DNA of 64,000 nt, from NCBI GenBank assembly GCA_902530595.1, contig CACAAX010000004.1:18750-82749 (forward strand), written 5' to 3'. Positions within the stretch are counted from its first letter, which is position 1; each line of letters opens with the position of its first letter. The stretch comes from an uncultured Alphaproteobacteria bacterium. GTDB lineage: Bacteria > Pseudomonadota > Alphaproteobacteria > Rhodobacterales > Rhodobacteraceae. This document shows positions 10,190 to 19,265 of this stretch, one piece after another. Under the pieces are notes generated by a model, which made no database searches, was not told where the DNA came from, and worked only from the letters and a program-made list of their open reading frames with translations. The translations under genes and the position numbers were made by a program.

Positions 10190-10263
10190 TGGAGCGGGTG
10201 ATGGGAATCGAACCCACGTATTCAGCTTGGAAGGCTGCTGCTCTACCATTGAGCTACACCCGC
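10190..10263 (-). tRNA. tRNA-Gly (anticodon TCC)
   Basis: Read on the minus strand, the gene folds into a full cloverleaf: acceptor GCGGGTG pairing with CACCCGC, D-arm GCTC/GAGC, anticodon loop CTTCCAA with TCC, and T-loop TTCGATT. The CCA end is encoded (TGG at 10190-10192 on the plus strand). It sits between the crotonase gene and the outer-membrane barrel gene. Confidence 0.97.
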
Positions 10264-10268
10264 GTTAC

Positions 10269-10928
10269 TTAAAATCTATACATGATACCAGCGTAGGTTG
10301 TATTCCCTTTGAGAACAACTGCAGTCCCAGCGGCATTTTTCGTTTCTGTTGATTTATAGCCAAGGTTAAAACCTAAAGTCGATGTTAGATCGTATACAAA
10401 CCTTGCATCCATTGTTGTAGCTTTTTGTTTTCTGTCCTCTGTCTTATAGCTAAGGATTAAACTACTGCCTCGTGTAACACCAAGATTTATCTTAGTCCCG
10501 TAAGTGTAGAACTTGCCATAATTGTTAATATCACTACCAGCAAACACATTAATTCCCAAAGTAGGAGTATTAATATTGTAAGAGAAGCCTAGGGACGTGT
10601 CAGTTTCCTGAACTGTTGCAAGTTTAATCTGTGAGCCCATAAAATGCACACCAACGTTTGGATAAACGTTATATGTAATAGAACCTTCACTGTTACTTAG
10701 CACTTGATCGTCGAACTTACCGTCACTCATGCTCAAACTATACGTTATAGAAGGTGATAATTGGCCATCCAGATTCAAAACTCCTCCATCACCAGTATAC
10801 TTTGTGCCAGAAATGTCATAATTAAATGAACCGTAGGATAATCCCGCACTAATATTAGCTTGGCCAAAAACCGTAGTCGCGCTTAGTAAAAGTGCAAGTA
10901 AAGTAACTAAAGGGTTTGATTTTCTCAT
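10269..10928 (-). CDS. Small outer-membrane beta-barrel protein
   Basis: The chosen start is ATG at 10928 because a strong ribosome site (GAGGAG) precedes it. A GTG at 10952 would place eight extra residues before the signal peptide. The product has a signal peptide (MRKSNPLVTLLALLLSAT, cut near VFGQA), then alternating polar and aromatic strands through about 195 residues. It ends in GIMYRF, the terminal Phe expected of a protein inserted by the BAM machinery. About eight to ten strands would fit. No further function can be read. The phosphatase gene ends 52 bases away in the same orientation. Confidence 0.85.
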   Translation of the reverse strand: MRKSNPLVTLLALLLSATTVFGQANISAGLSYGSFNYDISGTKYTGDGGVLNLDGQLSPSITYSLSMSDGKFDDQVLSNSEGSITYNVYPNVGVHFMGSQIKLATVQETDTSLGFSYNINTPTLGINVFAGSDINNYGKFYTYGTKINLGVTRGSSLILSYKTEDRKQKATTMDARFVYDLTSTLGFNLGYKSTETKNAAGTAVVLKGNTTYAGIMYRF

Positions 10929-10979
10929 AATGGACTCCTCAACTTTATTCACAATACATATTAAAATTACCGTGTAACA

Positions 10980-11651
10980 TCAAGATTTATCTTTATAGAT
11001 AGAGATTAAATCTGCAAAGGTCTCTAATTTGAAAGCGGCACTCTCGCCCTTAGCTAATTTATACATGCTCCCGTGGCCATATTCACAAAAAATAAAAGAT
11101 ACATTAGCATTCTTCGCTGCATCTTCGTCTGTATTTGTATCACCCACAAAAAAAACGTCTCCAGGCTCTTTATTGAGTCTGTATATCGCCTCCAAAAGAG
11201 GCTTAGGATCTGGTTTTGCCACACCGACAGTATCTGATCCAATAAAAGAATCTCTGAAGAAATCAATTAATTCTAACCTTTTCAAAAGTTCCCGCGCGTG
11301 TCTTTCTGGTTTGTTTGTACATAAACCAATTTTTACACCAATTGATTGTAGCTGCGTCAGGGTATCGGTTACACCGTTATAAACTACTGACTTATTGTCT
11401 AACACTTTATCGTAATTAGATAGATACAGTTGGTAATAGCCTTTTAACAAATTATCATCAAAATCGAGCCCCTCATTTCTTAGGCCATACCGTAATATTG
11501 CTCTTCCACCTTGAATCGCAGTCTGCAAGCCACTGAAACCACTAAGCCTTGTTTCCCAACCCTGACTTTCAAACACTAAGTTTCCAGCTTTAAGCATATC
11601 GTATTTTGTGTCCACAAGTGTCCCATCTAGGTCAAATACTAGCGCTTTCAT
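10980..11651 (-). CDS. gph: HAD-family phosphatase, phosphoglycolate-phosphatase-like
   Basis: All four HAD motifs are visible in 223 residues: FDLDGTLVDT at residues 6-15 (nucleophile Asp8), the Thr-containing strand GLCTNKPERHA, the Lys in VAKPDPKPLLEA, and the acidic pair in FVGDTNTDEDAA. An alpha-helical cap lies between motifs one and two. The best reading is a Gph-like phosphatase that removes 2-phosphoglycolate, but pyrophosphatase PpaX or other small phosphatases of this subfamily remain possible. It is divergent from glmU, with about 60 bases between them for promoters. Confidence 0.85.
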   Translation of the reverse strand: MKALVFDLDGTLVDTKYDMLKAGNLVFESQGWETRLSGFSGLQTAIQGGRAILRYGLRNEGLDFDDNLLKGYYQLYLSNYDKVLDNKSVVYNGVTDTLTQLQSIGVKIGLCTNKPERHARELLKRLELIDFFRDSFIGSDTVGVAKPDPKPLLEAIYRLNKEPGDVFFVGDTNTDEDAAKNANVSFIFCEYGHGSMYKLAKGESAAFKLETFADLISIYKDKS

Positions 11652-11718
11652 AACTTTTCCTTACATATTCAGATTAAATGAAATAAATTAAAGTGGAATT
11701 GTAAGAATAAAGGTGTGG

Positions 11719-13065
11719 ATGACTGTTTCAACTATAATCTTAGCGGCAGGCAAAGGGACAAGGATGAGAAGCCCTGTACCAAAGATCCTCCATAAGATTG
11801 CTGGCAAGCACCTTGTAGCATTCGGTGTGGATTTGGCAAAAGCTATTAAATCTAAAGAAATAGTCGTAGTTGCTGGGAACGAAAACGAACATGCTACAAA
11901 AGTGGCTCTCTCGGGTGAAAAGGTGAAATTTTGCACCCAAAAAAGTCAGCTTGGAACCGGAGATGCTGTCAAAATAGCGTTGGATGGTTTTAGAATAAAA
12001 TCTAAATATACTCTTATACTATATGGTGATACTCCCTTCATTAAAATTAACACAATAAAGAAAATGATATCAAAAGCAGATAAGGGTTTTGAATTTATTT
12101 TCCTTGGTTTTGATGCAAGAAAAAAAAATAGCTATGGAAAATTCAAACTTGGGCCAAAAGGAACACTCATTGATATCATAGAAAAAAATGAGCCTGAGTA
12201 TAATTTGACTGATAGTTTATCAAACTCTGGTTTACTTTTAGCGCGTTCACGTATACTCGCTGATCTAATCCAAAAAATTAAAAACAATAATGCTAAGCGA
12301 GAGTATTATCTAACCGATATTGTAAAGTTGGCAGCTAAACATGGACACTCATCAACATATGTGCAGTGCAAGGAAGATGAATGTATTGGAGTAAATTCTC
12401 AACTTGAATTATCGATTGCTGAGAAGAAATTTCAGGATGACTTCAGGGAAAAACTAATGGCCTCCGGGGTGTCTATGCAATCACCTGAAACCTGTTTCTT
12501 TTCATATGATACAATTATAAAAAGCGGATGCATTTTAGAGCCTAATGTCTTTTTTGGCACAGGTGTAAAAATTCAAAGCTCTACTATCATAAAGTCTTAT
12601 AGCTACATAGAAGGGACTCATATTGGAAAGCATTGCCAAATTGGTCCTTTTGCACGACTTCGACCAAGCACCCGTATTTCAAATGAAGTGAAAGTAGGCA
12701 ATTTTGTAGAGGTTAAAAACACAATTTTAGCCTCCAAAACTAAAGCCAACCACTTATCATATATGGGCGATGCAAAAATCGGCGCCAATACAAATATTGG
12801 TGCTGGAACTATTTTTTGCAACTATGATGGAAAAAATAAACATCACTCCACCGTCGGCGATAATGTTTTTATTGGATCTAACGCATCTCTCATTGCCCCA
12901 TTGAAAATTGGTAATGGATCAATAGTGGCAGCTGGGTCAGCAATAAATAGAGACATTCCATCCGAAAGTTTGGCAATAGCAAGACCAATACAGCAGAACA
13001 AACATGGCTTAGGCAAAAAAATTATGCTTAAACTCCGGAAAGTATCTGATAAAATAAAAAAATGA
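11719..13065 (+). CDS. glmU: Bifunctional GlcN-1-P acetyltransferase / GlcNAc-1-P uridyltransferase
   Basis: GlmU makes UDP-GlcNAc in the cytoplasm, feeding peptidoglycan and lipopolysaccharide. The N-terminal nucleotidyltransferase opens with IILAAGKGTRMRSPVPKIL and contains YGDTPFI. The C-terminal half, from about residue 250, is a left-handed beta-helix of hexapeptide repeats with the acetyltransferase signatures RLRPSTRI, GNFVEVKN, HLSYMGDAKIG and GAGTIFCNYDG. The length, about 448 residues, is normal. ATG at 11719 is preferred over the in-frame GTG at 11713. The stop overlaps the start of moaA by four bases (ATGA), so the two genes are translationally coupled. Confidence 0.97.
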   Translation: MTVSTIILAAGKGTRMRSPVPKILHKIAGKHLVAFGVDLAKAIKSKEIVVVAGNENEHATKVALSGEKVKFCTQKSQLGTGDAVKIALDGFRIKSKYTLILYGDTPFIKINTIKKMISKADKGFEFIFLGFDARKKNSYGKFKLGPKGTLIDIIEKNEPEYNLTDSLSNSGLLLARSRILADLIQKIKNNNAKREYYLTDIVKLAAKHGHSSTYVQCKEDECIGVNSQLELSIAEKKFQDDFREKLMASGVSMQSPETCFFSYDTIIKSGCILEPNVFFGTGVKIQSSTIIKSYSYIEGTHIGKHCQIGPFARLRPSTRISNEVKVGNFVEVKNTILASKTKANHLSYMGDAKIGANTNIGAGTIFCNYDGKNKHHSTVGDNVFIGSNASLIAPLKIGNGSIVAAGSAINRDIPSESLAIARPIQQNKHGLGKKIMLKLRKVSDKIKK

Positions 13066-14099
13066 CTGAGCAAGTGAAACAATTATTAGACAAAAATGAA
13101 CTTATAGATCCTTTTAACAGACAAATAACTTATTTGAGGTTATCTGTTACAGATCGCTGTGACTTAAGATGCACCTACTGTATGCCTGAAAAGATGACTT
13201 TTTTAAATAAAAGAGAAGTACTGACTTTCGAGGAAATGTATAAGCTGTGTATTGGATTTATCCACTTAGGTATTAAAAAAATAAGAATAACAGGTGGAGA
13301 ACCGTTAGTTCGGAAAGGTATAATAGATTTTTTTGAAATGTTAAAACCACATTTATCTTCGGGTTTGGAAGAGCTTACGTTGACTACGAACGGTACACAA
13401 TTACGTAAATATGCTGACGAACTATACTCAAATGGTGTCAAACGTGTGAATGTATCACTCGATACTCTAGATCAAAAAAAATTCAAGCAGATTACCAGGC
13501 TTGGCAATCTCCAGGACGTATTGTTAGGAATCCAGGCAGCAAAAGACGCAAATTTAAAAATCAAAATTAATTGTGTTGCTTTGAAAAATATTAATGATGA
13601 TGAGATCGATACCTTTATTAATTGGTGTATTGAAAATGATTTTGATCTTACTTTCATTGAAACTATGCCTATGGGAGATATCGGTAATGAAACACGGCTA
13701 AATCATTTTTTATCTCTAAATGAACTTAAAAGAACGATTTCTTCAAATTTTGAACTGGAAGATATTTCATTTTCTTCGGGCGGTCCTGCCAAGTATAGCA
13801 AAATAAATGGTTCTAGCATTAAGTTGGGGTTTATTACCCCTTTATCGCACAACTTTTGCTCCAGCTGTAATCGAATAAGAGTGGATGCAACTGGCGTGTT
13901 ACATCAATGTCTTGGTCAAAACAATAGTTTAGACTTTCGAAAAATACTTCGAAACTCAAGTTACAATGATAGTGATCTACTCGAAAACATCAAAAAATCG
14001 ATAAGGCAAAAACCAGAGAAACACTCCTTTGCATATGACTTCTCAAAAGCACATATCGGAGGCAAGATGAGTAGACACATGAGCTTAACTGGAGGTTAG
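13062..14099 (+). CDS. moaA: GTP 3',8-cyclase, molybdenum cofactor synthesis
   Basis: This radical-SAM enzyme makes the first intermediate of molybdopterin from GTP. The N-terminal iron-sulfur site is CDLRCTYC (Cys33, 37 and 40) and the C-terminal site is FCSSCNRIR with a third Cys in LHQCLG. The protein ends in SLTGG, the Gly-Gly tail needed for MoaA activity. TGGEP, the SAM-binding motif, is also present. Length is normal at 345 residues. It overlaps glmU by four bases. No other moa, mob or moe gene lies in view, so the pathway must be completed elsewhere. It is the last ordinary chromosomal gene before the tRNA-Met island boundary. Confidence 0.97.
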   Translation: MTEQVKQLLDKNELIDPFNRQITYLRLSVTDRCDLRCTYCMPEKMTFLNKREVLTFEEMYKLCIGFIHLGIKKIRITGGEPLVRKGIIDFFEMLKPHLSSGLEELTLTTNGTQLRKYADELYSNGVKRVNVSLDTLDQKKFKQITRLGNLQDVLLGIQAAKDANLKIKINCVALKNINDDEIDTFINWCIENDFDLTFIETMPMGDIGNETRLNHFLSLNELKRTISSNFELEDISFSSGGPAKYSKINGSSIKLGFITPLSHNFCSSCNRIRVDATGVLHQCLGQNNSLDFRKILRNSSYNDSDLLENIKKSIRQKPEKHSFAYDFSKAHIGGKMSRHMSLTGG

Positions 14100-14110
14100 T
14101 AATTGTTTGC

Positions 14111-14133
14111 CAAAAGTGCGTTACGCACTTTTG
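14111..14133. terminator. Hairpin after moaA, possible terminator
   Basis: A perfect 10-bp inverted repeat (CAAAAGTGCG, loop TTA, CGCACTTTTG) lies 12 bases after the moaA stop. No clear run of T follows on the plus strand, so it is not a textbook intrinsic terminator; it could protect the mRNA end instead. Confidence 0.45.
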
Positions 14134-14189
14134 ACAAAAATAGCTTGCACTTTTTAATGTTAAGTTTAAAACACTCAGCAGGGATATTT

Positions 14190-14266
14190 GGCGGAGTAGC
14201 TCAGGCGGTTAGAGCAGAGGAATCATAATCCTTGTGTCGGGGGTTCAAGTCCCTCCTCCGCTACCA
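14190..14266 (+). tRNA. tRNA-Met (anticodon CAT), probably elongator
   Basis: A complete cloverleaf of 77 bases with encoded CCA: acceptor GGCGGAG/CTCCGCT, D-arm GCTC/GAGC, anticodon stem GAGGA/TCCTT around loop ATCATAA, and T-arm with TTCAAGT. The anticodon CAT can mean elongator Met or, after lysidine modification, Ile(AUA). The general look is that of alphaproteobacterial elongator tRNA-Met. It lies at the junction between compact chromosome and the accessory island and is a plausible integration site. Confidence 0.93.
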
Positions 14267-15114
14267 TTAACCAAACACGAAATTCTCAGAAAATTTTATT
14301 ATTAACCAGTCCTAATTATTTAATTCCATTAGTTAACAATACACCAAATGTTGCCACTTAATTGCCTGCTTGTCACTCTTAAAAGTACCAGAGAGTAGCT
14401 GGGAAATATTTTTATAAGGCATATACCCCGAAAAAAGTAACTATTATTTTTAATTTTAATAGCTTAAAAACACTCTGATATTTTGGAGCACTAGATGCAT
14501 GCACGATGGATTAAATTCCACCAATTTCTGCCAATGAGTTGAAGAATAAGTTTTATAAGCACAAATATCTCTTTGTTGGGGTAGACCCGAGAAAAAAAAT
14601 TAACATAGGAGCTCAATTGATGATGCTTATTTGCAGTTACCTCAGCCATATTTTAAAGGAAATCAATGTTTTTTCTATCAGTGGTGTTCTGATAATATGT
14701 GGGAAATTGGTAAGGGTGATGAGCCGGACTTGATTTGATCATTCAAAGAAAAAGAAGGACCCCCTGCGTAAACTTCTAACCAAATTAAAGCAGCCGGTAT
14801 AGTTGGCGGCCGCTTATATCACCCCCTGTAAAAAGCCTATGGCATTTTTTGTTAAATTTCTGCTCCACGTTTTGATTGAGTAACCCTATCAAGATAACTT
14901 TTAAGAAATTCGCTCATTATTATCTCGCACGAGCGAAGACATGCAAAATGCCTTTTAGAAACATGCAAAAGTTACATGTTCAACAATGGACCTATTAGCC
15001 GTCAATTATTCAGTATGCGAGATTTTAAAAAACTCTTGTCGCATTTATTTAGCTCTCAATGGTTTATGCATTTAAATTGTTGTTACTGTACTTTTTCACA
15101 GCATCCCCACTAAA
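14267..15114. other. Gene-poor stretch after tRNA-Met
   Basis: I find no intact gene in these 848 bases. One gene remnant is described separately (14515-14738). The rest is AT-rich with frequent stops in all frames. Its position just inside the tRNA boundary fits decayed island DNA. Confidence 0.6.
14515..14738 (+). pseudogene. Frameshifted gene remnant, family unknown
   Basis: Two overlapping frames together read like one protein. The first gives FYKHKYLFVGVDPRKKINIG. After a frameshift near 14600, the second gives DDAYLQLPQPYFKGN and FYQWCSDNMWEIGKGDEPDL before a stop at 14736. Both have protein-like composition, with Trp, Cys and Asp placed as in a folded domain, and neither has a good start. 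I do not recognise the family. A 64-residue ORF in the first frame continues past the shift, but its tail there looks like noise. Confidence 0.4.
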
Positions 15115-16677
15115 TCAGTCAACAAACGATATTATATTGTCTAGGTCAACGCCTTGTTCTTTAGTATATTTTTCTAAACACCTAACAACTATGTCTCTAT
15201 TTTTTTGCTGACTAGCAAAATTCTCTAACCAACTTTCAATCTGCCAACTATCTAAAGTATCTGGCATTATACCCTTCAAAAGTAAGCTTGAGCGTGCAAC
15301 GGGAAAACCCACGTTAGTTATGTATGAAAATTTATAAAGTGACTCTCTTTCCTCTAGAGAATAACCCGAGAAGCGTTGCCATTCCTCAAAAAGTTCGGAA
15401 AGCTCTTTCTCATGAGTTAAAATCTTCACAAACTTTTCCTCCACAGAGTATCGTGAATTGCTACCCACTAAAGTAAAAAGATTATTGTAAGCGCACTCAG
15501 TAGCTACCGTACCATGCTGAGTTACACACATAAAATCTGGAAAAACTTTGGATAACTCTATACTTGACAAAGTATAATCGACGAAGAACACTTCTTTTTT
15601 TATTTTTGAACGTTCTAAACCAGTAGTGACTTTATCAGGTTGCCAGAAACTTCTCAAAGATTGATAATATTGCCTATCTTTGTATGCAAAATCGTTATCT
15701 TTAAACATGTTTGGATGTGGCTTAATTACGACATTGTAGCCACTTCTAATTGCGAAATTAATGATACCTGACTGAAAACTAATGAGGTCAGGGTATGGTC
15801 CAATTCCAAGCGAATATTGAGCGTCACTCACGGTAGCTAAAAATAAAACAACCGTAGACTTTCTTGAAAAAGGTTTAATTGCGATATTTTGAGAAGGATT
15901 GATGTCAAAAGATCGCAGATAGACATACTTTTTCTCTCTGTGCACTAATTTTTTCAATACCTCCTTTCCAAGAACAATTTCCTGCTTTGATAGATTATCA
16001 TATAACTTTTTTCTAAAAATATGTCCTCTCTTGATGGTTGCTCCTGAAAAACCTGAAAACAATCGGTAGGATTGGTGGAAAATACTGTGGCGTAACTCTA
16101 AAGCACCACGTGTGCTTAAGAAACGCCTCCAAATTTCATGCCAGCCTGTAATTTCCCAGTTAAAAAACATTATTTCAAAGGTATTTATTTTTTCACATTT
16201 TTTGTGAATTTGACGCAACTGATATCCAATATTTAACAAACTAATGAACGTAAAGATTAGAAAACCAACTGACTTCTTTGGTACTAAAGGTGTTGACGGT
16301 CTGCGGAAATAAACACTCAAAATACAGTCGCCGACCTGGATACCTTTAAATCTTATGTTCAAATATTTACTCAAAAAGTTTTCTCTGTTGCTAGAAGTTT
16401 TAAAAATTAGATGAAAAATTATTTTTAGAGCAAAAATAGAATCAAAAATTATTTTAGGAGTCTGGGATAATATTCGAAGATTGGGCAAATAAAATGATTG
16501 ATCAATTATTGATTTTGGTTCGCATTTTATAATTTTTAGACTTCGGTTTCTTTTCTCAATAAAAGTAAATAAAGAATTTTTCCAATAGTAAGAAAAACCT
16601 TTATCAGGTGATAAATCTAAAATTGTGTCGTATCTATTACTTTTCTTTTCTGATGAGATTTTCATCAAACTTTCCAA
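15115..16677 (-). CDS. Capsule/O-antigen glycosyltransferase-like protein (GT-B-like)
   Basis: A 520-residue cytoplasmic protein without a signal peptide. The C-terminal half resembles capsule-type GT-B enzymes: a strand-helix with VVIKPHPNMF near residue 320 and CVTQHGTVATECAYNN near residue 400, like the nucleotide-sugar binding loop that usually reads HGS-x-x-x-E. The N-terminal half has basic and hydrophobic helices (about residues 70-105 and 140-160) that may bind the membrane. The reaction is unknown. A truncated paralogue lies at 33135-33501. The beta-propeller gene is two bases upstream in the same direction, so they form an operon running against the main locus. Function is inferred from motifs only. 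Confidence 0.7.
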   Translation of the reverse strand: MESLMKISSEKKSNRYDTILDLSPDKGFSYYWKNSLFTFIEKRNRSLKIIKCEPKSIIDQSFYLPNLRILSQTPKIIFDSIFALKIIFHLIFKTSSNRENFLSKYLNIRFKGIQVGDCILSVYFRRPSTPLVPKKSVGFLIFTFISLLNIGYQLRQIHKKCEKINTFEIMFFNWEITGWHEIWRRFLSTRGALELRHSIFHQSYRLFSGFSGATIKRGHIFRKKLYDNLSKQEIVLGKEVLKKLVHREKKYVYLRSFDINPSQNIAIKPFSRKSTVVLFLATVSDAQYSLGIGPYPDLISFQSGIINFAIRSGYNVVIKPHPNMFKDNDFAYKDRQYYQSLRSFWQPDKVTTGLERSKIKKEVFFVDYTLSSIELSKVFPDFMCVTQHGTVATECAYNNLFTLVGSNSRYSVEEKFVKILTHEKELSELFEEWQRFSGYSLEERESLYKFSYITNVGFPVARSSLLLKGIMPDTLDSWQIESWLENFASQQKNRDIVVRCLEKYTKEQGVDLDNIISFVD

Positions 16678-16679
16678 GA

Positions 16680-17786
16680 TTAAAGAACTTCTACATCAAA
16701 CCCAGTGACGTATTTTATATATTTGTCATCACCGATTTCTAGCCACTTCATTCGCCTTTCAAGAACTTTTTTCCCATTCCTTTTTAGACCCAAAAGACCG
16801 AACGATAAATCACTTCCATAACGTCCATCAACAGTCACGAAAATATTGTCTTCAAAACATGCTATGCCTCTGCACCAATTCGGATATGTCCCATATTCAG
16901 TTTCTTCAAGCCTAATTACTTCAGCCACCATGTCGCGCGAAAATTCTTCTATACCGTCAAAACCTTCTCTTACTTTAATCTTATTTTTTTCTGCCTCTGA
17001 TGCGATTATTATTTTGCCGTCAATGGAGGTAAAATAATATTCGCCGTCATGCAAAACTCCATCATGCAGAAGAACAACAGTCTTATGGTTCATCGCTCGT
17101 ATAAAGGCTTTTTTGGTTTTTAAATTTATAACTATAAAAGAATTGATATTTCTTGATGTGAGCCAAATTTCGTGATTAAATTTTTGCACAAAATTAAAAT
17201 GCCAAATGCCAGTTGCACCTCTAAATTGCTTACTTAAAAAGCGCCAGTCAATTTCTTCGTAACTTTTATCCTTGTAAACTTTTAAATCTCTTCCAACAGA
17301 AAAGTGATCTATAATTTCGCCATCGTGAGAGGAAATTAAAATTGTATCTTTACCTGTCAAGACGGTAATTATGTGATTTGCATCCACCCAAATTCCATGC
17401 ATATCATTCATCATATGATTAGTAATTATGCGGTTTAATGAATAGTCTTTCTTTTTTATTTCATAAATCGAATTCCAGCTACCTGCGTACAGGTATTCAT
17501 TACAAGACTGTAGCCCTGTGAAACCAAACCTTGGGAGTTTATCAAAATTTTTTGCGTTTTTTAATGGCAAAGTACCAGAAACTTGAAAATCAATTTGATC
17601 AAAGTCTGAGACGTTTCTTGGAAAAGGGAAGCTGTAAATTTTATGGTTATCTTCACCAGAAATCCAAAGTGCTGGTAGAGCTTCTCTGTCTATCTTATGA
17701 GTATCATCATAAGCATGGACAAAACTCACCGCTAAGTTTTGGTTGAAATTCACTTTTATTTCCCTTTGCAAATGGCTCTTGTTCAT
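16680..17786 (-). CDS. Beta-propeller-like protein of unknown function
   Basis: A 368-residue protein with repeated short beta-strands of the type seen in six- or seven-bladed propellers: YLYAGSWNSIYEI, HGIWVDANHIITVLTG, EIWLTSRNINSFIVI, DGEYYFTSIDGKIII and DNIFVTVDGRYGSD. No signal peptide is visible, so it is probably cytoplasmic. The pattern recalls the TIGR03032/DUF4915 kind of propeller that occurs in polysaccharide loci, but I cannot prove membership. It is the first gene of a two-gene leftward operon with the GT-B-like gene two bases downstream; the pair may add or recognise one sugar of the surface glycan. No catalytic residues can be assigned. Confidence 0.65.
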   Translation of the reverse strand: MNKSHLQREIKVNFNQNLAVSFVHAYDDTHKIDREALPALWISGEDNHKIYSFPFPRNVSDFDQIDFQVSGTLPLKNAKNFDKLPRFGFTGLQSCNEYLYAGSWNSIYEIKKKDYSLNRIITNHMMNDMHGIWVDANHIITVLTGKDTILISSHDGEIIDHFSVGRDLKVYKDKSYEEIDWRFLSKQFRGATGIWHFNFVQKFNHEIWLTSRNINSFIVINLKTKKAFIRAMNHKTVVLLHDGVLHDGEYYFTSIDGKIIIASEAEKNKIKVREGFDGIEEFSRDMVAEVIRLEETEYGTYPNWCRGIACFEDNIFVTVDGRYGSDLSFGLLGLKRNGKKVLERRMKWLEIGDDKYIKYVTGFDVEVL

Positions 17787-18242
17787 GGCTAAGGAGCCGT
17801 AATAAGAGGTTTAATAAATGCAGACTTATTGATTGTGTCTCTTAGGTTATTTTTTTTTAATTGTCAATCGTTACTGAGTTCATAACCAAAACCTTATTCG
17901 CTGTGCTTTGACTTAAAAAGTCAGAATCTTACTATTGCATAAAGTGTATAATAAGGTGACCCGATTTTCCATTTAATAGAGAATTCCTATGTCAACACTT
18001 TAAAGTTGTAGAATTTAATTGAAAGAGTAAACTAAATGCAAACAATCAAAGCTGAATTAAACCCCACTGAGAAAGCATAACGTTAAATTTTCAAAAGCTT
18101 CGTTATGAGAAAACTCTATTTTTCTGGCGGTCAAGCCTGCAAAAGTTTGATGATTAAAAATCGCCCACAAAGTTGGCGTTAGTAGCACTCAGCACACACG
18201 TCTCCACGGAATAATATTGAATGAACAAACCGGGACGGATCA

Positions 18243-18296
18243 ATGAGTCTAAGAGATAATGGGCCAGAGTTTATTGAAAGCCAGAGAATTATTTAA
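18243..18296 (+). mobile_element. IS3-family transposase scrap (DDE motif)
   Basis: One short frame reads MSLRDNGPEFIESQRII then stop. DNGPEFI is the hallmark around the second catalytic Asp of IS3-family OrfB transposases. Nothing else of the element, including its ends, could be recognised, so this is at most a relic. Confidence 0.35.
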
Positions 18297-18591
18297 ATGC
18301 TATCTAAGAAAGATGGCTGGCATGAAACTTAAACAAAAATTTAATTACATACATTTCAGTACAAAAAAGAAGTTAAATAAAAGATCGTAAAATCAATGTA
18401 GAGTATCTAAGAAAGATTATAGAATAAATTAAGTTAAGTTTTTTGAGATTAATTCTATTCTAGTTGTTATATTCATTTTAGTTTTACCGATTATATGTTG
18501 GGGAGGATTAATGTTATGTAATGTTCAGCAAACCAATATGGACTAATTTCTAACACCAACTTTTTTTATCTTTTATATTCTGCTTTTCTTT

Positions 18592-19097
18592 TTCAATAAA
18601 GGTCACAAAACTCATCCACCCGGTGGATACATTCTACTCAGTCAGTGTCAGTAAAGCTTAGGCCTTTACAGTCCCTGTTGGATTTTGTCACCATAATGAA
18701 TTTAAGTCTACTTGCCTCAGGGTGCAGGTTCGTCTCCAGAGCGTTCGTAAGGGAGGATTTTCCAAGTCCAGATAAACCTGTAATCCAGTTCACTTAGCCT
18801 TTTAAGCATTGGGTCGTTCCCAGTCATTACAGTCGATGCTTTGCGTCTCCCGATGCATGTTTCGGTTTGGAAAAGGTGTCTTGAGTTCCGCCAGCGCAGC
18901 ATCGACACGTTGTTAAACTTATCCACCAGAATGAGACCACTCATGGTGCAATCATCGTTGTAAGGGATATACTCAATCTAATTGCTCCGGATCAGATTAG
19001 TAACAGCAATCTCGTTTAGTGTAGCTGTTAGCATGAATTTTGCGTCTGAGACTTCAATTTTGAATTGTATTTTAGAATATTGCATTAAAATATATAC
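18592..19097 (-). pseudogene. Decayed cysNC copy (CysN C-terminus plus CysC N-terminus)
   Basis: Read leftwards, broken frames follow the CysN-CysC junction in the correct order. LTATLNEIAV and EYIPYNDDCTMSGLILVDK match the last CysN barrel (compare [11 protein letters not shown] and [11 protein letters not shown] in the intact gene). NMHRETQSID matches [28 protein letters not shown] matches the APS-kinase P-loop [31 protein letters not shown] and VECIHRVDEF match [20 protein letters not shown]. In-frame stops (one before IEY, one after TDTD) and several frameshifts show that it is dead. The differences from the neighbouring intact gene suggest a separate lineage rather than a recent duplication. 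Confidence 0.75.
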
Positions 19098-19265
19098 ATA
19101 CGCCGGATAATCTGTGCACTTTTAAAAGGATGAAAGAACCCTTTGGGGAGAGCGCCACCCATTTATTATGCAATTAATCAATATCTTGAATTTTTTGTCG
19201 TAATATGTAATTGTACAAATAGATTACGCTTTATGCATGTAGATTTACATTTTTAGAATACTCAT

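Larger units (their letters stand above)
17787..19265. other. Gene-free stretch with remnants
   Basis: About 1.5 kb without an intact gene. It holds an IS3-like transposase scrap (18243-18296) and a decayed cysNC copy on the minus strand (18592-19097). The remainder is AT-rich and stop-laden. It separates the leftward GT-B/propeller operon from the rightward cysD-cysNC pair, so promoters for cysD probably lie in its last 150 bases, but I see no clear -35/-10 pair. Confidence 0.6.

Noticed and set aside
14190..14266. tRNA-Ile2 (lysidine type) instead of tRNA-Met
   Set aside because: The body resembles alphaproteobacterial elongator tRNA-Met, as far as memory allows. The alternative is kept in the evidence text but is less likely.
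14539..14733. A 64-residue ORF after tRNA-Met
   Set aside because: Only its first part is protein-like. The better reading changes frame near 14600, so I treat it as part of a pseudogene.
18105..18181. Frame MRKLYFSGGQACKSL as an IS3 OrfA start
   Set aside because: The similarity to helix-turn-helix starts is too weak, and it ends quickly at a stop.
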